From Symsagittifera roscoffensis (Eukaryota > Xenacoelomorpha > Acoela > Convolutidae), in assembly GCF_963678635.1 (NCBI RefSeq), contig NC_087071.1, positions 15,935,613-15,999,612 of the forward strand: 64,000 nt of DNA, read 5' to 3'. Positions 55,946 to 64,000 of the stretch are shown one piece after another. How positions within the stretch are numbered: position 1 is the stretch's first letter; each line of letters opens with the position of its first letter. The notes beneath the pieces are model-generated. The model was not told the origin of the DNA. It searched no databases and saw nothing but the letters and a program-made list of their open reading frames with translations. The position numbers and the translations under genes were made by a program.

Positions 55946-58440
55946 TCTCGACCCGGGTTAATTAGCACTTTGGTATTCTAAATAAAACTCAGTTTTTGCT
56001 GTTTTCTGATTGGTTGGAAGTAAATCAACTGAACCTTGCGTCTGTGTCATGTTGAAACTGAATTATCTCCCTGATCTTTTTTGTCTTCACTCTTTTACCT
56101 CTGCTAGTTGAAAAGTCGCCGAATTCCAGTTCAATATTGCCTTAAACATCACAAGTTTGAATTTTAAAATTCCCAGTTTTTTTAATTGCTTAGATTTACA
56201 CAGTTTTGAAATTTTTGGTCCCATAGATTGGATGGATCCGAAAGATAAAAAAGAGTGTTCTCGCAATGCAAGTTTTACAAGATATCTTGCATAACTTGCT
56301 AGTTTTAAAAAATGGGTAAAAATTAGAAGATTGCAATTTGATGTTTGAGCAAAATGCATTATAATTAAAAATCAACGGCTAAACTTCTACGTGGTTTAGG
56401 TTTTAGGTTATACATTTTTTCCAAGATTCTTGTGAGTTAGGACCGAAGTGGTTAACTCATAGAGTAATTTCGGATAGGGTACACCGTCTGCTCGTCACGC
56501 TATCTTTTTTTCGGCCGGATAGATTCGTGCAACTTCTTAGTCTAATACCGATCCTAATCTTACTCTTATATTATCTAGTCTCAGGTTGTTTAACTAGTCT
56601 CTGCTAGGCTCAATAGATCTAGGGTATACTGGTTTATTGCGGCTGCTGAAGTTCTCTTGTAGAGGCAACTAATTTCTAAGTTAAATTCAAATCTCTCTGG
56701 TGCTGAAATTACAAGTAATTTCAGCACTTACAAATAAGTGGGTTGTTAGTTAGATGGATCATGATTGGTTAATATTAAATACTTTACAGTGGTAAAATAT
56801 CTAATTTATCCAATCATAAAATATAGTTTAGATCAGGTTCCACCCATCCGGGTTTTACAGAGTTTCTTAGAATTGTCTTTCTGCAATTCAAAGGATGGAT
56901 GATGGACGTTGGTATCTGGCGAACATCATATTCTTATCCGGTTTCTCTTGTTAGAGAAGTTCCAGGACGCTGGAATGATGGATATCAATCGTTGTGTCTT
57001 CTTGTGACAACGACTGTGTTTCCCACTGAAATCAATCTGATTTAAGAATGGTTTGCTATGACGGGTTTTTCTGTTTTATGTAGAGAACTTCTTTTGTGTT
57101 CGACCTCGTCTGGGAATGGCATGGAGATTGTGCGTGGAGGGGATGCCTTGTTACTCGGATCTGTACGTATACTTGAACATCGTGGTGGTCATTGGTCTAG
57201 TTCAATGAAGTCCTTTTCTGCGAAGTCAAGTCGTACTCTAAATCCTTTGAATTGTGATTGTGGACGGCATATTGGTTGTGGTTGGCCATTCTTTTTCGAG
57301 TGTAGTGGGGTCATTTTGTCTTTGGATGTTCGTCTTTGTTGTTGTATGCTGATCTATATACTGCAAGGTATAATTTACATTTTATAAAATGTTTATTAAT
57401 TCAGTGTTTTAATTATGATTTTGGTTAGTTGTTTTCACAAAAGCATTTTGTTTTAGTTCGGTTATTTTGAAGAGTTACTCACCCTTGAGTACCTCTTATT
57501 AAAAATAGAAGTGTGGTCACAAAGCGTGTATGTAGCGCGGTGGGTTAGGCCGGCTATAGAGCATGCTCAGGACGTCCTCTCTGGTGGGTTAGGCCAGGAG
57601 TGGGAGTATGATTTCGTGCGGTTTCTGTGAGAGGTCCTGTTATGTGATAACGTTTTATGTCGGGTTTGTGGTGGTTTTTCTTATGTTTCGTTGGTTGTGT
57701 CCTTTTTTCAAAAATCAAATTGTTTTTGCTATGGGTTTGTCTTTCGACTTTTTTGTGTTTTATTATTTCTTTCTTAGACTTTATAATAGTCTTCAAAAGA
57801 ATAAATTATCCAGTTTTAAACTGGGTTAATCCGGTTTAGGTACCGTTGGTTTTCTTTTCTTAGTCATGCTGTTATTTTATGATTTGTGGTGTTTAGTAAG
57901 CTGCGTTGGTTAGTTTTGTTTAGTATATAATTCCTTTCCAACCGGGTTAAAGGAAAGTTTGAAACTTGTTATCGTGTGTTAGAGTTGTTGAGTGTGAAAA
58001 CTTGAAACTGAAATTCATTATTTAAACAATTCTTCGCGGGCGAGCTGTGCGAGTTTGGATAGAATTCTTGTGCGAGTGAATGAAAATATCAAAAGGTTAG
58101 TACTGCATTTTTGTTTTATCAATTTACTACATAGAATTTTAATTTTACTGCTAGTTTTGGGGAAAAATTAAGTTACAAATTTTCATCATTTTTAAAATTA
58201 CTGCTTTTGGGGAAACAATTTATAAATTAATTTACTACATTGGTATGAATTTTATTATATTTATCTAGTGCAAAATATTAATAGAGTTTTAGAAGAATTT
58301 TAACAAGTTTTTTATTTTTTATTTTTCTTTTCTGTTTTTTGCAGATGATCGTGGGATGAAGACTAAAAATCTAAATGAGACATGAATAAAGAATGGTTAG
58401 TTTTAATTTAAATTTACTAGTGAAGAATATGTATAAATTA
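55946..58440. other. No gene recognised; composition boundary
   Basis: From about 57.0 kb the plus strand becomes T/G-rich, like the coding region of the element to the right, so the element's non-coding end may lie here. The string GGTGGGTTAGGCC occurs twice (57539-57551 and 57584-57596). CCAGTTTTAAACTGG (57810-57824) and CCTTTCC-AACCGGGTT-AAAGGAAAG are hairpin-prone. No LTR pair can be shown because the other end is outside the window. Confidence 0.45.
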
Positions 58441-58450
58441 TACTTACCTG

Positions 58451-60261
58451 TTAGTCGTAGGGGAAAAAACCGTGGGGGAAGATGTCGTGTATGATGTCGG
58501 AATTTGTTAGTAATTTTGCTAGTATGCGAATGATGTTTTTAGTTTGAAGCAGTGGCCAAAGCAATTGAAGTGCTTTAATAGTTTTTAGTTCTTCAGTGCC
58601 AACTGCAAACTCATAAGGTGTGTTTTGAATGAGGTTATATAATTTGTGATTGTATTTAGTGTTGTGGATGAATTCTAATATTGGGATTTCTATAGGTTGG
58701 ATAAATTCGTGTGGGATAAGGAAGGGTCTGGACTCTTCTGCGTTAAGGGTCTTCGTGATGGGACAAAATATATACATTTGGGTTATGGGATCATAATTGT
58801 GGAGGATACCGTGAAGGTTAGTATCTTTGATGCAATATGTGATATTAAGAAAAATGGTGAAGTGTATTTAGAGTTAATAAACTGAAAACGGTGGTGTGGT
58901 TGTCTTGATGGAGTGTGTAGATCAAAATGATTTTGTATGAAACGATAATATGTATATGTGTGGGTTTGTTTAGTGCGTAACATAATGTCGTGTGAGCAGT
59001 GCAAATCGCGTTCATGTGGTGCAAGGAAGTGGAAGGTTAGTGAAAATAATTGAAATTTTTCTTTAAAACTTTCGTAAGCTTGCATGTCGGTTAGTGCTTC
59101 AGAAATGATGTGATCAAATTTTCGATCAAATATATTGAGTGTAAATACATATGGTGTTTTGATGAAGAGTTTTTCTGTTATTTGTGGGTTAGCGAAGCGA
59201 TCATCATCTAAAAATTGGTCTTGGTTAGTTCAGATGATGTTATGATTGTAATATTCTAGCGTAAATTCGTTAGCTCGGGGTGCAGTGAATGTTTTTAGTG
59301 ACTTTTTATATCCTATATAAGTAAATTGTCTATGTGTTAGTGGTGTGGTGAGTCAATATAGCATATCTTCTTGATTTCTTTCTATATCGTTGTGAGTATT
59401 AGATAATGGTAGGCAAAGGGGATTAGTAAAATGATAATATGATGTCCAATGAAGTGTAGGCATTAAAACATGTTCATCTACAAAACTACGTGTGTCGTTA
59501 GTGTCGTGAGGGGTGTTTAAAGTATATTGTGGAAATGAAGGTAAGGTGATTGCTAGAAAATCTTTCGTGTTAGTGTGATGTGGATGATTAATATATTCAC
59601 GGGCTGTTCCTGGTTTGGTTGGAAATGGATGGTTTGGGAATTTTCTTTTAAAAGTGCGATAAGCTCTATTAGTGCTATTTGATGATTCGGTGAAGGTGGA
59701 TGATTGTGCTAATGATGCAAAATAAGCTGAAGAGGGTGTAGGGGTAGGTGGGTTTGAGGATTCTATTGTGGAAGAAATCTGATTTATAGTGGGGGTGTTA
59801 AGGTGTAATGGTTGTTGTTGTAGGGTGATGAAATTATCTTGTTCTTGGGAGATTTGGGGAATATCTGGAGAATTGGATGATCGGTCTGAATGAAATGAAG
59901 AGTAGGTTGGGGTGACTTGTGAAGCATAAGAGGGTGTAGAAATGGATGGGAGTGGGTTATTTGGTGGGATTGGTTGAAAAGGAGGTTTTGAAAAAATTGA
60001 GGGGTTGGTTTGAAAATTATTGGATGGAGATGGTTCAGAGTCTGCAAATTCATCAGGGGTTTCAATATTAGGGTTATTGAGTTGTGAAATGGAGTATAAA
60101 ACTGAAATATTTGAATTAGTGTCTGAATTCATGCCTGATGTTATATTACTAGTTGGGAAATTGGGTGGCGGGAAAGCAAAAAGGGGAATTATTGTAATTG
60201 GAGTGTTGAGGTTGGTTGGGTGGGAATTTGAGCGGTGTAGGGATCCAAGTTGTCGGCTCAT
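58451..60261 (-). pseudogene. Protein Y: Pro/Ser/Thr/Asn-rich, third gene of the cassette
   Basis: Opens at an ATG (60261) whose ATGA overlaps the stop of the preceding frame. Residues 1 to about 230 are low-complexity Pro/Ser/Thr/Asn/Gln. The rest is a more ordinary, probably folded domain with aromatic, His- and Ile-rich sequence running to 58451. Breaks: TGA at 59355-59353, TGA at 59232-59230, TAA at 58785-58783 and a one-base frame change just there. Both TGAs could derive from Trp or Arg codons. I recognise no family. The ATGA junction could mean reinitiation after G, or could be a frameshift that splits a longer G cytoplasmic tail; both flanks are of similar low complexity. Confidence 0.5.
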
Positions 60262-62899
60262 CGTGGGCTAAAAAAACTATTATTTTGAGACTGAAAAGCG
60301 GTGGTATGGGGTTGTTCGATAATTTGTTTATATGTATTTTCATCTTGTGAATGATGTGTCATTATATGTTGTATGAGACTTTGCGATATGTTTGGTCTAA
60401 AAGTTGGATTATGTGTTATTGCTAAATTTCGAAAATTTCGTGGGACTAGGGATAATGGATGGTTATGTGGTAGGGGTGGTAACTGTGGTGCTGTAGGCGT
60501 TATTTCTATATTATTATGTTCTTCGTCGTACGTGTTCTGTCTTGTCGCTATTTTTGTATTGTATTCTTTTATTTGTGTGTCTAAAAGAATTTTGTTTATT
60601 GATGATGAAAAAATTCCGAAAAATCCTGCAAATAGTATGCGTGCTACACTTGCTTGTCTATTTACTTGTGTGTGTATAGCGCATGTATTATAGATTCCTT
60701 TTAAAAGTGAAAAAAGAAATCCTATTAAGTTAAACATTGCGTATAGAATAGTCAATTTTACTAAGATGTAATAGGGCCATCCTAGAAAATCAAGAATTTC
60801 ATTTTTTAGTGTAACAAAGCTAAAAATATTTTTAGGTGAGATATCTTGTGGTCGGTATTTTTCACCGTTTAGATATATATATAGTCTTTAATGTCTTTAA
60901 AATATCCGCTATAATCTTGTGTATAGATATCTGCAAATCCTGCGGTTTCGGCAAGTTTGCGTAAATTTTGGTCAATTGATCGTCTTTGTATAGTGTCCAT
61001 TTGTGTTAATAATTCTTGAAATTGTTGTGTTCTAATGTCATGTTAGATATCGGATTTTGAATATATTCCAATTGATTGTAAGTCGATATTTGGGTTTCGA
61101 GCAATAGCTCTAATGCTTTCTGGTGAAAATTTTTTGAGTGATTGCATTAATGTGGGGTATGGGGTAAGAAGGTAATATTTATCTTCATCAGGGTTCAGTT
61201 GTACTACATTGTGGCTATTTTCTGATCCACATGGGACTGCGGTATCCCAGAAATAGGTTCGTCTTGAAAGTGTGTCAACGAAATGTACTTTATTTTTATA
61301 AAAGATAGGGATTCTTTTATAACATCGTTTATCTTCAAAAACATATAGTGGTGATACTTTTTTGGTACAGGTATAAAACCATGAAATGTTTCCTCCGTAG
61401 TCTAAAAAATTTGATCTATTTCCTGATAGTAAATATCCTGCGTAGGGTATTTTTAATACTGCTAGTGCAAGTGATTGTAAGATTTGTGTCCGTTCTAATT
61501 CGCATAGTTGGTGAAGTGTTTCTAATTCAGAGAGTGACATTTCCTGGAAAATTCGGCTAATTGTGTAGTCTAATTTCATATCTAAGTGAATATCATAGTG
61601 GATATTACCAAAATAAGAATAATTCATTAGTGATAGTTCTTGTAAACGTGTGCTTCTAGTGTCATGGGGCTTTAGATGTCCACCAGGTTGACCATTACTT
61701 TTTTGAAAATTAACTGGTATATATGATGTTCCTTCGTTTAGAGGATGGCTTGTGGCATAAGGGTCAATTTTTATTTTTCCAGTGGTCATGTCGAAACCTT
61801 TTTCGTATTCAACTAATATTTCAGAATATTGTGTTTTGTGAAGTGGGTTTCTGTATTTGCATGCAAGTTCTGTTTCTTGATATATTTGAAAACGCGTCAA
61901 TTTATTTTCTATATTGTGAATAATTCTAAAATCAGTACTTTGTTTTCGTGATGGATTTATTTGTTCATATGGAATTGATTGTATATATTATTTTTCGTGA
62001 AATTTTATCATTCGGGTGTGTGTTTTTGCTACTTGAAATGTTGTACATGTATCTTCGGGAAACCAAACAATTGTTGCTTGTGTTCGTGTTGTAGGGTCAC
62101 AACAGCCTTGATCGTTTTTACAAGGTAATCTAATTCCTTGATAGATCATTGTGTTGTCAGATAAGTCTCGTGTGAGTTGTATTTTTTCGAGTTGTGTTTT
62201 CCAATCGAAAAACATTATTTCTTGATATCCTTTATTTTTTGTGTCTGCTTTGCAGTTTGATGGGTTATTTATACCAATGTGTGGTATCCAGTGTTTATCG
62301 TGTATGTCATAAGTTAATCTTCCGTGTGCGCCGTTGTATGGGTATTTTTCATCTAGTTTTATATGTCCTTGATATCTTTCAAGTTATGCTTGATGTACAA
62401 AATCTGCAAAAACTTGGAAATATACTAACTTTCTGTCGGTGTTTTTATTTCTTGTGATATTTAGTCTGAGTAACTCGTTTTTACAATCTTCGGGATTGAG
62501 ATGTAAAAGTCGTTCGATATTACTCTGGTAGAATGATTCGTGGTCAAGTCGATTTTTATTTCCATTTGAGACTTGTGAACAATGTACTTTCTTTTCGGAA
62601 AATGTTGCTGTGAATTTATATCCTATAACTGTTGTTGCTCGGGCTTTTGAATAGAGTGTCGCTATTACATTTGTAGTTTCTATAGCTTGTGGTTCTGTTT
62701 CGCATTGTGATACTTGATTTATTGCATATTTGTGTAGTGTTTTTTGTTCATTTTCTTCACAATCGTAATGTGTTACTAATAAGTCTTGGGGTCCTGTGCG
62801 GGGGGAAGGATTTATGTTCTGATCAGAAATTACTAGAAAAAAGAGTTGGAGAAAAATTAATATTTTTAGAATATACATGTGTATGATAATCCTGAGCAT
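60258..62899 (-). pseudogene. Envelope-like glycoprotein G, broken
   Basis: ATG at 62899 followed by a hydrophobic signal peptide (I-L-K-I-L-I-F-L-Q-L-F-F-L). The ectodomain, about 650 codons, has spaced cysteines; near residue 50-100 Y-D-C is followed by S-Q-C and K-V-H-C, an arrangement that recalls the chuvirus-type glycoproteins also found as env in some BEL/Pao elements. Near 60830-60690 a D-F-L-G-W-P-Y-Y segment leads into a long hydrophobic anchor (L-F-S-L-L-K-G), followed by a cytoplasmic tail rich in Pro and Asn. Breaks: in-frame TAA at 62386-62384, 61990-61988 and 61045-61043, and a frame change at an AT-dinucleotide run (60873-60882). The role would be cell attachment and fusion; family is inferred, not proven. 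Confidence 0.6.
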
Positions 62900-64000
62900 G
62901 GGTTATAAAATGTGATGTAACCAATTGTCTTTTTGGTATATCTGTCGTATTTATATATTACTTCAGTTGTTATAAATGGTGGTGGTAGTGATTGAGCTGT
63001 TATATTTGGTGGGTTTAATGGGTAAGGATGTTGAGCAATGTTGTTTAGTTTAACCGTGATTTCAAATTTTAATTGTAGACTATTTTGTTGGAGTATTTGG
63101 ATGTTATGATCACGAATGTCTTCGTGGATATCTTGTCTATATTGTAATCTATTAAGTGCCCAGTTGTGTATTCGGTTACTTTCTGGGTGCTGTCCAAATA
63201 ATGGTGGGGGTGCTGTGAATGTATTCCAGTCTAATCTTAGAGGGATATTTATTGATGATTGTTCTCGGTATCTAGCGTCGAGGTTATTTGGAAAATTAAA
63301 AGGAAAAGGTGTCGGTGAAATTTGGCTTATTGATGGTGTTGATGGTAGTGATAATGTTTCTGGTAGTGATGATGATGTTGTTGTATCGGTAGAAATATCT
63401 ATTGGATCATTTATTATATTGGGTTCACCTTGTGTGAATGATTGTGTTGTCCAATATGGTAGTCGTGATGTTTGGTTTGGAGGGTTATAGGGATTTTCAC
63501 GTATTTGTTCAGATGTTGGTGTTGAACCTAAGTAATCTGAGGGTAGACTTGAGGTGCTACGTGAAAGAAGCAGAGGGGTTTCTGGTAATATACCAATTGG
63601 GTTTTCCGGAGTACTTTGTGATGGGGATTGGGGTATATCAAAATGAACTCGGGGGGTTTGAAAATTTCTGTTTCGTCGAGGATCGAGGATGTATAATTTG
63701 TCTATTTATTTCAACTGTATTTTGATTTTGACTAAGATTTCGTATTCTACTTAATTCTTGTGGTAGTGTTGGGTACAAGTTATATGTTGGTTCACTTAGA
63801 GGTGCTTGTCGTTGAACTGGTTCTAGTGGTTCAGATAAGCGAGCGTTTCGTTCTTCAAAGGTATATGGGTTATCTTGGAAATAAATTCGTGTAGATGTTT
63901 GGGGGTTTTGGGTAGTTGTAGGTGGTGTTGGGTTATCTTGGGATGATGTCGGTGAAGACTGACTGTGTGATTGTTGGTTAGCATTTTTTGAGGGTTTTTT
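62866..64000 (-). pseudogene. Protein X: Pro/Ser/Thr-rich, first gene of the cassette (partial)
   Basis: An open frame enters from the right edge and runs about 375 codons to a TAA at 62868-62866, with no Met codon in the part I translated. The first 250 codons are Pro/Ser/Thr/Gln-rich (P-P-T-T-T-Q-N-P, S-S-S-L-P-E-T). The last 130 look folded, with L-D-W-N-T-F-T-A-P and L-K-F-E-I-T-V-K-L. One break: a 7-bp tandem duplication (TCGAGGA twice, 63676-63689) shifts the frame. Position before an envelope gene would fit the end of a Gag-Pol or a virion structural protein; I recognise no family. Confidence 0.5.

Larger units (their letters stand above)
58451..64000 (-). mobile_element. Envelope-carrying virus-like element (three-gene cassette)
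   Basis: Three consecutive long minus-strand frames share a very A/C-rich, G-poor coding strand: X (right edge to 62866), G (62899-60258) and Y (60261-58451). X and G overlap by 34 nt; G and Y by ATGA. G looks like a membrane-fusion glycoprotein. No polymerase, protease or integrase is visible; they may lie beyond the right edge. It is damaged by about five in-frame stops and three short frameshifts, so an old endogenous copy. It may be an env-bearing LTR retrotransposon or an endogenous virus fragment. Confidence 0.55.

Noticed and set aside
61043-62386. Reassigned genetic code (TAA as Gln) to explain in-frame TAA codons in G
   Set aside because: Y also has TGA stops, X, G and Y also have frameshifts, and host exons and the copia frame end with ordinary stops. 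Decay is simpler.
59353-63725. Plus-strand open frames across the right-hand element
   Set aside because: They are shadows in T/G-rich sequence opposite the A/C-rich minus-strand frames, lack coherent order, and are broken more often.

Overview
This is a eukaryotic, AT-rich, invertebrate-type contig (one 200-base N gap), not bacterial. Protein-coding content is sparse and split by introns with GTAAG donors and TTTTCAG-like acceptors, and most of the window is repeats and decayed transposons. The taxon cannot be fixed from the sequence. Splice-site style and transposon types fit a nematode-like or other invertebrate animal.

Host genes. Two multi-exon genes can be reconstructed on the minus strand. 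(1) A secreted cysteine-rich protein with thrombospondin-type-1-like (TSP1-like) modules. A signal-peptide exon lies at 39.50-39.42 kb, followed by exons at 38.8, 37.2, 17.5, 14.2 and 1.6 kb, continuing off the left edge. Intron phases match across all five junctions, with one intron of about 19.5 kb. (2) An S1 trypsin-like protease homologue with exons at 54.85-54.64 and 45.19-44.93 kb, joined in phase 0 across a 9.4-kb intron. Its catalytic Asp and Ser positions look substituted. No other host gene could be supported.

Mobile elements, left to right: direct repeats (0-0.8 kb); a 1.25-kb element with 38-bp terminal inverted repeats and CTTGCAAGAT arrays (2.9-4.2 kb); a decayed BEL/Pao retrotransposon, minus strand (about 4.3-9.95 kb); a 2.8-kb degenerate CTCGAGGTATG repeat field (10.1-12.9 kb); a tRNA-like SINE remnant (16.7-17.06 kb); a two-copy dispersed repeat (18.4-18.9 and 31.95-32.5 kb); a decayed Ty3/gypsy-like element, plus strand, carrying a nearly identical 2.24-kb tandem duplication (21.4-31.1 kb); a GC-richer segment with a TATA box and small ORF (32.5-33.2 kb); hAT-like MITEs (33.3-34.25 kb); a decayed APE-type LINE (41.4-43.65 kb) between inverted repeats; a 2.1-kb tandem duplication packed with ATAATCGATTAT-like palindromes (45.35-49.65 kb); and a young copia-type LTR element with matching LTRs, TSDs and a tRNA-iMet-type primer site but only Gag and protease (49.66-52.05 kb).

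The most unusual region is 58.45-64.0 kb, minus strand. It is a virus-like cassette of three consecutive long reading frames with a strongly A/C-rich, G-poor coding strand: a Pro/Ser/Thr-rich structural-like protein, an envelope-like glycoprotein (signal peptide, Cys-rich ectodomain, C-terminal membrane anchor), and a further Pro/Ser/Thr-rich protein whose start overlaps the previous stop as ATGA. It is broken by a few stops and short frameshifts and runs off the right edge.
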